A stretch of 64,000 nt of DNA from Micromonospora sp. ALFpr18c. GTDB taxonomy: Bacteria > Actinomycetota > Actinomycetes > Mycobacteriales > Micromonosporaceae. Both the position numbers and the translations under genes were made by a program. This document shows, piece after piece, positions 28,932 to 37,480 of this stretch (its first letter is position 1; each line of letters opens with the position of its first letter). The notes under the pieces were generated by a model. It was not told the origin of the DNA and searched no databases. It saw only the letters and a program-made list of their open reading frames with translations. Location of the stretch: the NCBI RefSeq assembly GCF_008868155.1, contig NZ_WBKR01000005.1, forward strand, positions 1-64,000, written 5' to 3'.

Positions 28932-28984
28932 GAGAGAGCGCTCTCTCATCGGGCACGGTAATCGAACGCCGAGATCCCCGTCAA
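28932..28984 (-). promoter_or_regulatory. Promoter and GAGAGAGCGCTCTCTC operator of the GH81 gene
   Basis: On the minus strand, -35 TTGACG (28979-28984), 18-base spacer and -10 TACCGT (28955-28960). A perfect 16-bp palindrome (28932-28947) follows 7 bases after the -10. Its centre GAGCGCTC is of the LacI/CebR type. No local LacI gene is next to it, so the repressor is probably encoded elsewhere. Confidence 0.75.
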
Positions 28985-29031
28985 TGTGTCCGGCCGGTTG
29001 CGTGCTGATGTCGCGATTTGCCGCCGGGCGG

Positions 29032-30420
29032 CTAACGGCGGGGCGGCGGCGGAGGCGTAGCCGCCCCGGGTCGGGCCGGTGGCCGCGTGCGCGGACCGGT
29101 CAGGTCATCCCAGCGGGCCAGCTCATTGGCCACGGCGACACGGACCGGGTCCGGGTTCGCCCAGCTCCAGTTGGGGTGCGCCCGGTTGGTGAGCAGGACG
29201 AGCACGCGTCTGCGGGCCGGGTCGACGAGCAGCGAGGTGCCGGTGAAGCCGGTGTGCCCGAAGGTGGTCGGACGACTGAGCCGGCCCATGAACCAGGGCT
29301 GGTTGAGCACCACGCCGAGACCGTGGTCGCTGCTGCGACCCGGTCGCTCGGGGTCGACGGCGGGCAGGCCGACGTTGGCGTTGGTCAGCATCCGCCGCAC
29401 GGTGCTCTCGGCGAGGATCCGCTGCCCGCCGTAGACGCCGCCGTCGAGCAGGAGCTGACCGATGACGGCGACCTCCTGGGCGGTGCTGAAGACGCCGGCG
29501 TGCCCGGCGACGCCACCGAGGTGGTTGGCGACGTCGTCGTGCACGATCCCGCGCAGCAGCCCGCGCGACGAGCGGGCGTCGGTGGCCACCATCCGGGCGG
29601 CTCGTTCGGCGCTGCTGATCCAGGTGTTCGGCGTGAAGCCGGTCCACCGCAGGCCGAGCGGGTCGGCCAGGTTGGACTTCAGCGCCTGGTCGAGGGTCTG
29701 GCCGGTGACCTTCTCGACAAGCTTGCCGGCGACCATCAGGCCGACGCTGGAGTAGCGGTACACCCGGCCGGGCACGGCGCCACTGACCAGCGGGGTGGCC
29801 AGCACCGCCTTCCACCTCGCGGCGAGACTGCCGGAGCTGGTGCCGCTGGCGCCCACCGGCAGACCGCTCGTGTGCGTCAGGAGCATCGCCACGGTGACGG
29901 CCGACTTGCCGGTGCCGGTGAACTCGGGCAGATAGCTCACCACCGGCGCGTTCAGGTCGAGGCGACCCTTCTCCACCTGCTGCAGCACGAGGATCGACGT
30001 GTAGACCTTCGTGATCGACGCCAGGTCGAAGATCGAGTCGGGGCGCATCGGGACCCGCTGCGCGGCCGGCAGGAGCACCGGCCCCGCATCGAAGCGCAGT
30101 GCCTCACCGACGGTCGCCTGCGCGCTCGTCTGCCCGCCGGTGAGCTCCAGCGCCACCGCGCCCGCGTACGCCGGGTGCGAGGGATTCTGGCTGGTGGGTT
30201 GCAGGTGGACGGTGAGGAGGCCGGTCAGTCGCTGGCTGACCGTTCCCACCGTGCGACCCAGCGGGACGGCGCGCACGGCTCCACCCTGGCCGGCCGTGTC
30301 CGTCGACGGGGCCTGCCACGACCCGGCCTGCCCCGCCGGGGACTTCGCCTGGCAGCCGGTGAGCGCTGCGGCGGCGGCGGACAGCCCGAGGCCGAGCATC
30401 GAACGACGATGGATACGCAC
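29032..30420 (-). CDS. Beta-lactamase-fold serine hydrolase lipoprotein (class C/PBP4* type)
   Basis: 462 aa. The lipoprotein signal MRIHRRSMLGLGLSAAAAALTGC has Cys23 as the lipid site. The serine hydrolase signatures are SITK (nucleophile Ser and Lys), YSS for the Y-x-N/S motif and HTGFTGT for the third motif. Between them are typical blocks MLLTHTSGLP and AGHAGVFSTAQEV. These proteins are D-amino peptidases, esterases or penicillin-binding-like enzymes; this sequence does not settle which. The C-terminus is Pro/Arg-rich (RTRPPARPGAATPPPPPRR). It is preceded by the PIG-L gene on the same strand (70-base gap). Confidence 0.88.
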   Translation of the reverse strand: MRIHRRSMLGLGLSAAAAALTGCQAKSPAGQAGSWQAPSTDTAGQGGAVRAVPLGRTVGTVSQRLTGLLTVHLQPTSQNPSHPAYAGAVALELTGGQTSAQATVGEALRFDAGPVLLPAAQRVPMRPDSIFDLASITKVYTSILVLQQVEKGRLDLNAPVVSYLPEFTGTGKSAVTVAMLLTHTSGLPVGASGTSSGSLAARWKAVLATPLVSGAVPGRVYRYSSVGLMVAGKLVEKVTGQTLDQALKSNLADPLGLRWTGFTPNTWISSAERAARMVATDARSSRGLLRGIVHDDVANHLGGVAGHAGVFSTAQEVAVIGQLLLDGGVYGGQRILAESTVRRMLTNANVGLPAVDPERPGRSSDHGLGVVLNQPWFMGRLSRPTTFGHTGFTGTSLLVDPARRRVLVLLTNRAHPNWSWANPDPVRVAVANELARWDDLTGPRTRPPARPGAATPPPPPRR

Positions 30421-30489
30421 GGCAGGATCATGTCACCCGATCGGGCGTGACGACAGGGCTTACGCCCCCGCCACGACTCCCGCGCGACG

Positions 30490-31311
30490 TCAGCGGAGGC
30501 CGGCGAAGAGATCGTCCTCGGGCACCGGTGCGCCGGTGGTGTCCCGGACCCGTACGAACGTCTCCATGCCCATCAGCTCGGTGAACCGCTCCTGGCCCAG
30601 CTGGAGGAAGAAGATGTTCTCGGTCTGGCTGGCATGCGTCGCCAACGCCTCGAACTTCTGCGCGCCGTACGCACGTGTGTCCACCCAGGTGCTGATCTCG
30701 TCGTCGGGCAGACCGAGCTGCGGCTGCGGCTCGTCCGGCTCGGCCCACTCGACGCCCAGCTCCTGCATGATCTTGCCGAACTCCGCGAACGCCGTACGCG
30801 GCACGGTGGTCCAGTACACCTTGGCGGGGACGTCGGTCTTCGCGACGGCGGCCATCGTGATCCGGTGGGCCTGAATGTGGTCCGGGTGGCCGTAGAAGCC
30901 GTTCTCGTCGTAGGTGACGACGACGTCCGGACGGTACTGCCGGATCAGCTCCGCCAACCGGTCCGCCGCCTCGTCCACCGGTGTGGTCCAGAACGAGCCG
31001 GGCAGGTCGTTGGTCGGCCAACCCATCATCCCGGAATCGGCGTACCCGAGCGTCTCCAGGTGCGTGACCTTCAACGCCGCGCAGCTGGCCTCCAGCTCGG
31101 CCTGGCGCATCGTCACGACGGCGGCCGGATCGTGGCCCGGATCGCCGGGCTTCACACCGCCCGGGCCGTCACCACACCGCCCGTCGGTGCAGGTCACGAG
31201 CACCGTCGTGACCCCCTCCGCCGCGTAGCGGGCCAGGACGCCGCCGGTGCTCGTCGCCTCGTCGTCGGGGTGGGCGTGCACCGCCATCAGGGTCAGGGAT
31301 TGTTCAGCCAT
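30490..31311 (-). CDS. PIG-L family deacetylase
   Basis: 273 aa. The metal-binding AHPDDE motif lies at residues 13-18 and the second zinc ligand in GHPDHIQAHR. These belong to N-acetylglucosaminyl deacetylases such as MshB and mycothiol conjugate amidase Mca. The sequence lacks the ERGD-type motif typical of Mca (CTDGRCGDGPGG here), so I call it only to family level. It is cytosolic, without a signal peptide. Confidence 0.88.
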   Translation of the reverse strand: MAEQSLTLMAVHAHPDDEATSTGGVLARYAAEGVTTVLVTCTDGRCGDGPGGVKPGDPGHDPAAVVTMRQAELEASCAALKVTHLETLGYADSGMMGWPTNDLPGSFWTTPVDEAADRLAELIRQYRPDVVVTYDENGFYGHPDHIQAHRITMAAVAKTDVPAKVYWTTVPRTAFAEFGKIMQELGVEWAEPDEPQPQLGLPDDEISTWVDTRAYGAQKFEALATHASQTENIFFLQLGQERFTELMGMETFVRVRDTTGAPVPEDDLFAGLR

Positions 31312-31368
31312 GCCGTCAGCCTACGAGGATCGGTCGGGGGTCGGTGGCCGCCAGCACCACCGGGGCGG

Positions 31369-31731
31369 TCAGGTGTCGTCCGGGTCGCTGTCGAGGTGCG
31401 GCCCGTTAGCGCCGCGCAACCGGTCGACCAGCTGCTCCAGGGCCGTGATCTCGGCGTGCAGCGCCACCCGGCCCTCCCGCGTCAGTCGCAACCAGGTGGC
31501 GGGCCGGCGGCCCTCGTACCCCTTGATCACCTGGAGCAGGTTCGCCTGCTCCAGGATCCGCAGATGCCTGTTGAGGTTGCCGTCGGTCAGGCTCAGCTCG
31601 TCGCGCAGGGTGGAGAACCGGCACTCCCGCGCCTCGCTGAGCATGGTCAGGATTGCCAGCCGTACGCGCTGGTGCACGGTGTCGTTCAGCGCGAGCGCCG
31701 GATGAGGCGGTGGTGACGGGGCGTCAGCCAT
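31369..31731 (-). CDS. Winged-helix transcriptional regulator (HTH_34/ArsR-like)
   Basis: 120 aa from ATG 31731. It is a single winged helix: RLAILTMLSEARECRFSTLRDELSLTDGNLNRHLRILEQANLLQVIKGYEGRRPATWLRLT, followed by a dimerisation helix. The type is common downstream of small membrane proteins, where it controls its own operon. Its start overlaps the stop of the membrane protein gene by 8 bases, so the two form one transcription unit. Confidence 0.85.
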   Translation of the reverse strand: MADAPSPPPHPALALNDTVHQRVRLAILTMLSEARECRFSTLRDELSLTDGNLNRHLRILEQANLLQVIKGYEGRRPATWLRLTREGRVALHAEITALEQLVDRLRGANGPHLDSDPDDT

Positions 31732-32339
31732 GGTGGGCGGTCCGCCAGCTCTGCCAACCACGCACCGCCGCGAAGGCGATCAGTGGCAGGGCCATCAGGA
31801 TGAGCCAGAAGCCCGGCCGCCAGTCGAGCTGGCCGCCGAACGAGTACGACCCGTCCAGCGCTGCGGCGAGGTCACCCGCGAGGACGTCGATGGCCCAGCC
31901 GGGCAGGCGGCCCATCGGGAACCACCCGCAGAGCCAGACCGTGAGGGCCGCTATCCATCCACCGGCGACCAGCAGACCTGTGCTGCGCTCGACCCAGCCG
32001 AGGGCCACCACCGCCGCCGCGATCGGCAGCAGCGGCGTCAGCAGGCCTGCCAGCCAGAAGTAGTCGGGATTCGTGACCAGGGTGTCGGCCAGCCGCTGTT
32101 CCTGTCGGGGCACGGCCGCGAGCACGGCCAGGAGGAGGAGAACGCCGAGGCCGGTGCCGACGAATGGCCGCCAGGCCACCCGCAGGCCCAGTGTGAGCGA
32201 CCGCCGGTGATACCAGACGCCGATGGCGGCGAACAGCAGCGGCGTGCCGAGGAACCAGAACAGACAGGACGCGAGCGGGCTGCGTTGCTGATCGGGCAGG
32301 CCGGCCCAGAACGGGGAATCGGCGGAGATGCCCCCACAC
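31724..32339 (-). CDS. Membrane protein with an apparent frameshift near its start
   Basis: The open frame from GTG 32179 gives 151 aa with about four membrane helices (GVLLLLAVLAAV, WLAGLLTPLLPIAAAVVALGW, LVAGGWIAALTVWLCGW, FWLILMALPLIAFAAV). The same frame continues upstream without a stop and clearly encodes another hydrophobic segment (LASCLFWFLGTPLLFAAIGVW) but has no start codon. A GTG at 32337-32339 with AAGGAG (32345-32350) lies one frame off. Removing one base from the C5 run at 32331-32335 would join them into a protein of about 205 aa. I read this as one gene with a homopolymer frameshift. It is co-transcribed with the regulator downstream. The family is not recognised. Confidence 0.6.
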
Positions 32340-32458
32340 GGCCTCTCCTTGTCGGATCGCCCGACACGCTCGTCCGGACGCCCCTACGATCTGGGCTTGT
32401 CGAGGGCCGCGAAATCGCAGGCAGACACCGGGAAGAGCGCCGGAAGGGGACTGCGGGG

Positions 32459-33352
32459 ATGGCACTGTTCGACGAGGTGAAGCAGGTCGACGCCGGCGTC
32501 CTGACCGTCGGATACGTGGAGGCCGGGCCGTCCGACGGCCCCGCCGTGATCCTCCTGCACGGCTGGCCGTACGACATCCACAGCTTCGTCGATGTCGTAC
32601 CCCTGCTGGTGGATGCCGGCCACCGGGTGGTCGTGCCGTACCTGCGCGGCTACGGCACGACACGGTTCCGCTCCGCCGACACGATGCGAAACGGCGAGCC
32701 GGCGGCCATGGGCCTCGACCTGATCGCCCTCATGGACGCCCTGAGCATCGATACCGCGAAACTCGCCGGCTTCGACTGGGGTGCGCGCACGGCCGACGTG
32801 GTGGCCGCGCTGTGGCCCGAGCGCTGCCGGGGTCTGGTCTCGGTGAGCGGCTACCTGATCGACGGGCAGAAGTCGGGCACGGTGCCGCTGCCGCCGAAGG
32901 CCGAACTCTCCTGGTGGTACCAGTACTACTTCGCCACCGAGCGCGGCCGGAAGGGCTACGACACGAACCGGCGCGACTTCGCCAGACTGATCTGGCACAC
33001 CGCCTCACCGAAGTGGACCTTCGACGACGCGACGTTCGAACGCAGCGCGGCGGCCTTCGACAATCCCGACCACGTCGACATCGTGATCCACAACTACCGG
33101 TGGCGGCCGGCCCTCGCCGACGGCGAGCCGCAGTACGACGAATGGGAGAAGCGTCTGGCGGCCAAGCCGAAGATCACGGTGCCCAGCATCTCCCTGGAAG
33201 GCGACGCCAACGGCGCGCCGCACCTGGACCCCGGCGTCTACGGCAAACAGTTCGCCGGGCAGTACGAGCACCGGACCGTCGGCGGCGGGGTCGGGCACAA
33301 CCTTCCGCAGGAGGCGCCCCAGGCGTTCGCCGAGGCGGTGCTCGACGTCTGA
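32459..33352 (+). CDS. Alpha/beta hydrolase, epoxide hydrolase-like
   Basis: 297 aa from ATG 32459. Oxyanion motif HGWP (about residue 34). The nucleophile elbow GFDWGART carries Asp, as in epoxide hydrolases and haloalkane dehalogenases, instead of Ser. The catalytic His is in GGGVGHNLPQEAP near the C-terminus. A cap domain rich in Trp/Tyr lies between (LSWWYQYYFATERG). A preference for epoxide or haloalkane substrates is a family-level inference. It is monocistronic and converges on prfH with a 2-base gap. Confidence 0.88.
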   Translation: MALFDEVKQVDAGVLTVGYVEAGPSDGPAVILLHGWPYDIHSFVDVVPLLVDAGHRVVVPYLRGYGTTRFRSADTMRNGEPAAMGLDLIALMDALSIDTAKLAGFDWGARTADVVAALWPERCRGLVSVSGYLIDGQKSGTVPLPPKAELSWWYQYYFATERGRKGYDTNRRDFARLIWHTASPKWTFDDATFERSAAAFDNPDHVDIVIHNYRWRPALADGEPQYDEWEKRLAAKPKITVPSISLEGDANGAPHLDPGVYGKQFAGQYEHRTVGGGVGHNLPQEAPQAFAEAVLDV

Positions 33353-33354
33353 CC

Positions 33355-33975
33355 TCAGCGCGGAGCCGTCGGCCGTTCGACGCGCACGGGGTCGCCCCGG
33401 ACCAGTTCGTCGTGGACGCGCCAGCGGGCGGTGACGACAGCGCGCCGGGCCGCCTCGTCGCCGTCCTCGACGCGCTGGCGCAGAAGGCGCAACGCGATGC
33501 GACGGTTGAGGCTGAACTGCCGCTCCTCGTCCACCACCACGACGATGCCCGACGGTCGGTGGGTCGCCCGTACCGCGGTGCTGGCCTTGTTCCGGTGCTG
33601 ACCGCCGGGCCCACCGGTACGGCAGGCCACGATGTCGACGTCCGCCTCCGCGAACGGCGTGGGCGGGGCGTCGCTCTCGGGTGCCCGGGCGGTGACGTAC
33701 CAGTTCTTCCGGCCGGTGCTCGCCCGGTACGGGCTGGGCGCCTGCCAGCACAGGGTGCCGGTCCACGAGGCGGCGAACGCCTCGGCGTGCGCGCCGGAGA
33801 TCCGGATCAGCACCGACCGGTAGGTGCCGGGCCGCTCACCCGGCACGGCCTCGACCTGCTGAACCGTCAACCCCTGACGGTCGGCGTCGGTACGCAGACG
33901 GTGCAGCAGCCGGGCCACCGCCCACGCGCACTCCTGCGGCCCACGACCGGCGGACAGCAACAGGTACGTGCTCAC
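33355..33975 (-). CDS. prfH: Peptide chain release factor-like protein PrfH
   Basis: 206 aa from GTG 33975. It keeps the catalytic release-factor domain with the GGQ motif (RTGGPGGQHRNKASTAVR, near residue 120) that triggers peptidyl-tRNA hydrolysis. It lacks the codon-recognition domains 2/4 of RF1/RF2. PrfH is known to act with RtcB: it releases the nascent chain from ribosomes whose 16S decoding centre has been cleaved, after which RtcB reseals the rRNA. The N-terminal SAGRGPQECAWAV is the usual PrfH opening. The 4-base GTGA overlap (33972-33975) with rtcB shows translational coupling and supports the identification. Confidence 0.93.
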   Translation of the reverse strand: MSTYLLLSAGRGPQECAWAVARLLHRLRTDADRQGLTVQQVEAVPGERPGTYRSVLIRISGAHAEAFAASWTGTLCWQAPSPYRASTGRKNWYVTARAPESDAPPTPFAEADVDIVACRTGGPGGQHRNKASTAVRATHRPSGIVVVVDEERQFSLNRRIALRLLRQRVEDGDEAARRAVVTARWRVHDELVRGDPVRVERPTAPR

Positions 33976-35138
33976 GACCGGCCCCGCCCGCGCCGCCGGT
34001 CCCGCCGCTCGGGCCGGGGCACGGACCCCAGGTCGGGCGTCTTGTAGGTCACCAGGGGCGTCGTGCTGAGCACCGGAGTGGCCAGGTCGTGCGCGACGAG
34101 ATCGGCGATCACCCGCTCGATGCGCTTGTACGCCGTCGGCGCCTCCTCGAAGAGCAACTGCCGGTCGCCGCACACCACCAGCGAGCCCACCGGCGTACGA
34201 CGCAGCTCCTCGACCGTGTGCTTGGCCCGGCCCCGGCGCAGCGCGTCGGCGCGCGACATCTTGCGGCCCGCGCCGTGCGCCACCGAATGGTTGGCCTCCG
34301 CCCCGGCGTGGGCGGCCACGAGATAGGAGGCGGTGCCCCGGGTGCCGGCGATCAGCACGTCCCGGCCGTCGCCCGGCGCCGCTCCCTTACGGTGCAGGTA
34401 GATCCCGTCGCGGACCTCGACGAGGTTGTGGCACTGGTCGACGATCGGCTCGGTCGGCTCGGCTCCCAACGCGTGCGCAACCCGGGCCGCGAGCACCCGG
34501 CGGTTGAGCGATCCCCAGCGCACCGCGGCGTCGTGCAGCGCCAGGTAGGCGTCGGTGTCGACCGCCGGGCCCGCGCCGTGGACCTCGGTGTGCGTCCGCA
34601 GGATCCGCTCGCCCAGCCCACGCGAACCGCTGTGGACGATGAGCAGGAGCGCCCCGGCCTCCAGCCCGAGCCGGCTCGCGTGAGCCGAGTCGAGCACCGT
34701 GTCGACACGCGCCAGCTCGACGAAGTGGTTGCCCCGGCCGACCGTACCCAGCCCATCCAGGTGACCCGCCGGAACACTGCCCTGCACGACCGCCCAGGCC
34801 GGGTCGTCGGCGTCCCGCTGCGGGTCCAGCGCACGGTCGAGGTCGGGGAATCGCGTGGCGAGCCGTTCGGGTACGGCACGCTTGAGTCCGATGGGGAACA
34901 CGGCGATGCCGCAGCCGATGTCGGAGCCCACCAGGTGTGGGTACAGCACGCTCGACGTCATGGCCGCGCCGATGGGAGCGCCCTTGCCGGGGTGCAGATC
35001 CGGCATCGCGGCAACGTGGAGCATGCCGTCGAGGGCGGCCACCTGCTGACACCGCGCGAGCGCTGCGGACTCGATCCAGCTCTCCGGCGAGGCGAACACG
35101 GTGACGGTGGCGGGCGTGGAGGAGTGGTCCTGAGACAA
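33972..35138 (-). CDS. rtcB: RtcB RNA ligase (PrfH-associated)
   Basis: 388 aa from TTG 35138; a shorter start at the GTG of VFASPESW is possible, as the ribosome-binding site is weak. RtcB joins RNA 2',3'-cyclic phosphate (or 3'-phosphate) ends to 5'-OH ends using GTP and Mn2+. Metal-site and nucleophile regions are visible: MPDLHPGKGAPIGAA, VGSDIGCG (Cys ligand), GRGNHFVEL, HSGSRGLG, and the guanylylation-site region SVAHGAGRKMSR (the His). The protein is at the shorter end of the family. The downstream coupled prfH marks it as the ribosome-repair type. The C-terminal tail is strongly basic (RPERRDRRRGRGRS). Confidence 0.93.
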   Translation of the reverse strand: MSQDHSSTPATVTVFASPESWIESAALARCQQVAALDGMLHVAAMPDLHPGKGAPIGAAMTSSVLYPHLVGSDIGCGIAVFPIGLKRAVPERLATRFPDLDRALDPQRDADDPAWAVVQGSVPAGHLDGLGTVGRGNHFVELARVDTVLDSAHASRLGLEAGALLLIVHSGSRGLGERILRTHTEVHGAGPAVDTDAYLALHDAAVRWGSLNRRVLAARVAHALGAEPTEPIVDQCHNLVEVRDGIYLHRKGAAPGDGRDVLIAGTRGTASYLVAAHAGAEANHSVAHGAGRKMSRADALRRGRAKHTVEELRRTPVGSLVVCGDRQLLFEEAPTAYKRIERVIADLVAHDLATPVLSTTPLVTYKTPDLGSVPRPERRDRRRGRGRS

Positions 35139-35304
35139 GGATGCTCACTTTTCGGGGCGAGAACGGACGGACGACGGCACGGCCCCGGGGAAACGTCACC
35201 GGGGCGTGGAGCGAGGGGTGGTCCGTCAGTACGTCATGGCTGGCACTCTCGCGGAGCCCGCCGCGCGCGGCAACCGGGTTTCCCTCGCCACGTACGCTGC
35301 CGCG

Positions 35305-35844
35305 GTGAGCGCACCCCGACGCATCCTGGTCTACGGGGTGTACGGCACCGGCAAGTCCACCCTCGCGGCACGCCTGGCCGAACACCTCGCGGTGCCCTGG
35401 TATCCGGTGGACGACCTGCTGTGGCAGCCGGGCTGGATCGAGGTGCCGGTCGCGCAGCAGCGCAGCCGGATCGAGGAGGTCTGCCGACGGGACCGCTGGA
35501 TCATCGACGGGGCGTACCACGGGTGGCGGGACGTGCCCCTGGCCCACGCCGACCTGGTGATCGGCCTCGACTATCCGCGGTGGCGCTCGTTCTGGCAGTT
35601 GCTGCGCCGCACCATGCGCCGTCTGCGTACGCGCGAGGTGATCTGCAACGGCAACCGCGAGTCGCTGGGCAGCGTGCTGTCCCCCGACTCGATCCTGGTC
35701 TGGCACGTCACCGCGTTCGGCCGGGCCCGACGACGGATGCGCGCCTGGCAGGCTGACCCGTCCGGGCCGCCGGTGCTGCTGTTCAGCAAACCAGCAGCCC
35801 TCAACGACTGGATGACCACACTGCCCCGACGTAACCCCCCATAA
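35305..35844 (+). CDS. P-loop kinase (adenylate kinase/topology-modulation-like)
   Basis: 179 aa from GTG 35305 ([11 protein letters not shown]). The longer frame to 35206 includes leader sequence; ATG 35236 is another option. Walker A is GVYGTGKST, followed by the DDLLWQPGW and [13 protein letters not shown] motifs typical of the FLAP/topology modulation-like kinases. A basic lid region follows ([18 protein letters not shown]). Substrate unknown. It lies divergent from rtcB with about 165 bases between, but no functional link is known. Confidence 0.78.
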   Translation: MSAPRRILVYGVYGTGKSTLAARLAEHLAVPWYPVDDLLWQPGWIEVPVAQQRSRIEEVCRRDRWIIDGAYHGWRDVPLAHADLVIGLDYPRWRSFWQLLRRTMRRLRTREVICNGNRESLGSVLSPDSILVWHVTAFGRARRRMRAWQADPSGPPVLLFSKPAALNDWMTTLPRRNPP

Positions 35845-36028
35845 GACCCCCGCGCCCGGACCTCCCCATACCGCGATTGTCCACTTTCTGTCCCGACGCA
35901 AGGGGCATTCCACCCATGTTGACAACCGAAAGTGCAAGATCGGCGCGATCTATGGCTGGGCACACGCCGGGACGCGAACACGGTCCTGGGCGGCCCGGCC
36001 GGTGGGTTACCGGCCGGGCCGCCGGTGG

Positions 36029-37252
36029 TCAGGACTCCTGGCGTCGGCGCCGGGCGAGGAGGAACGCGAGCCCGCCGAGGGCGACCATGGTCGTTCCCGC
36101 GCCGGTCAAGGCCTTCAGGCGGCCGTCACCGGTCACCGGCAGGATGGGAGCTTCCCCGCCGGGGCTGCCGGGTGCTCCAAGCGCTCCGGGGCTGCCGGGT
36201 GCTCCAGGGCTGCCGGGTGCTCCGGGCGCTCCGGGGCTGCCGGGTGCTCCGGGCGCTCCAGGGCTCCCGGGCGCTCCGGGTGCTCCGGGTGCTCCGGGCG
36301 CTCCAGGCGCTCCGGGGCTGCCGGGTGCTCCGGGGCTGCCGGGCGCTCCGGGTGCTCCAGGGCTGCCGGGTGCTCCAGGGCTGCCGGGCGCTCCGGGTGC
36401 TCCAGGGCTGCCGGGTGCTCCGGGGCTGCCGGGTGCTCCGGGGCTGCCGGGTGCTCCGGGGCTGCCGGGTGGACCGGACGGTCCGGGTGGACCGGTGGGC
36501 CCGGGGGGACCGGTCGGTCCGGCGCAGGTCGGCGCGGAGATGACGTTGGTGTCGAGGGTGACGGCGGCCGTTCGCGCCAGCGCGCGTCCCTGAAGCGTCG
36601 CGCCGGTGGCCATGGTGATCGCGGCCTGAGCCATGATCGTGCCGACGAAGGTCGTGCCCGTGCCGATCGTCGCCGAGCTGCCGATCTTCCAGAACACATT
36701 GCAGGCCGACGCGCCGTTGATGAGGACCACGCTGCTGTTCGACGCCGTCGTCAACGAGGAGTCGACCTGGAAGATGAACACGGCGGCCGGGTCGCCCTGG
36801 CCGTTGAGTGTCAACGCCCCGGTGAGCTGTGCGGCCCCGATCCGGTAGACACCCGGATTGAGGGTGTTGCCGCCGAGTTCCGCCGGGATGTTGGTGAACG
36901 GCGTCCGGCCGGCGGCGTCGTTGAAGGCGATGGTCAGGTCGCTCTGAGCCTGAAGGGCGACCGCGTCACCGAGGTGAACCTCGCCGCCGATGGTCGCCGT
37001 GCCGAAGCCCGAAGCGGTGTTTCCGGGGAACCTCCCGAGGCTCTGCGCCAGGAAGCTCGGGCCGGTGTTGGTCGGTTCGGCCCCGGCGAGGACGGAGAAG
37101 TCGGCTGCCGTCCCCAGGTTCACCGGCGCATCTGCCGCGCTGGCCGGGGTCGAGTTGAGCAGTAACAGGCTCGCTGCCATGGCGGCGGCCGCGGACGCCG
37201 CGAGCGCGGGTAGGAGCCTTCGCCGAAGGCGATGACTGGTTTTCGCTGTCAC
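36029..37252 (-). CDS. Cell-wall-anchored DUF3494 (ice-binding-like) protein with collagen-like stalk
   Basis: 407 aa from GTG 37252 with GGAGGG 6 bases upstream. The signal peptide is [14 protein letters not shown]... to ASAA. A DUF3494 ice-binding-like beta-helix domain follows (about 38-245: [53 protein letters not shown]). Then about 120 residues of Gly-X-Y repeats (GSPGAPG and GPTGPPG types), then a sortase LPVTG signal, a membrane helix ([14 protein letters not shown]) and a basic tail (RRRRQES). The design is a folded head on a collagen-like stalk linked to peptidoglycan. DUF3494 proteins include true ice-binding and ice-adhesion proteins, but many relatives in mesophiles may be adhesins. 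It is monocistronic. Confidence 0.88.
   Translation of the reverse strand: MTAKTSHRLRRRLLPALAASAAAAMAASLLLLNSTPASAADAPVNLGTAADFSVLAGAEPTNTGPSFLAQSLGRFPGNTASGFGTATIGGEVHLGDAVALQAQSDLTIAFNDAAGRTPFTNIPAELGGNTLNPGVYRIGAAQLTGALTLNGQGDPAAVFIFQVDSSLTTASNSSVVLINGASACNVFWKIGSSATIGTGTTFVGTIMAQAAITMATGATLQGRALARTAAVTLDTNVISAPTCAGPTGPPGPTGPPGPSGPPGSPGAPGSPGAPGSPGAPGSPGAPGAPGSPGAPGSPGAPGAPGSPGAPGSPGAPGAPGAPGAPGAPGSPGAPGAPGSPGAPGAPGSPGAPGSPGALGAPGSPGGEAPILPVTGDGRLKALTGAGTTMVALGGLAFLLARRRRQES
36160..36525 (-). repeat. Tandem DNA repeat encoding the collagen-like stalk
   Basis: Irregular tandem units of 9 and 18 bases, dominated on the plus strand by GGGCTGCCGGGTGCTCC-type blocks, encode Gly-Ser-Pro-Gly-Ala-Pro triplets. 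Near identity of neighbouring units suggests recent expansion by slippage or recombination and likely length variation between strains. Confidence 0.85.
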
Positions 37253-37480
37253 AGAACACCCTCCGTGGGTACAACTCGCAGGAGGCGTCTCAGGAGCCGC
37301 ATCCTGCGTTGAGCGGCATAGATGGCAAGTAAGTGCGCTGACCACCACACCACGTCAGAGGGTCTTATACCATCAAAACGGGACAATACAGAGGACCGAC
37401 GACGGCATTCATGGTGTCCGGAGTGCACGGTGTCGAGAAACTCACTCGCGTCCGCCCGTTGTGGACGCCGGCGGTCGTCT

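Noticed and set aside
36160-36525. Possible CRISPR array or satellite repeat
   Set aside because: Units are short, contiguous and in frame, encoding Gly-X-Y triplets in a protein with signal peptide and sortase signal; there are no spacers.
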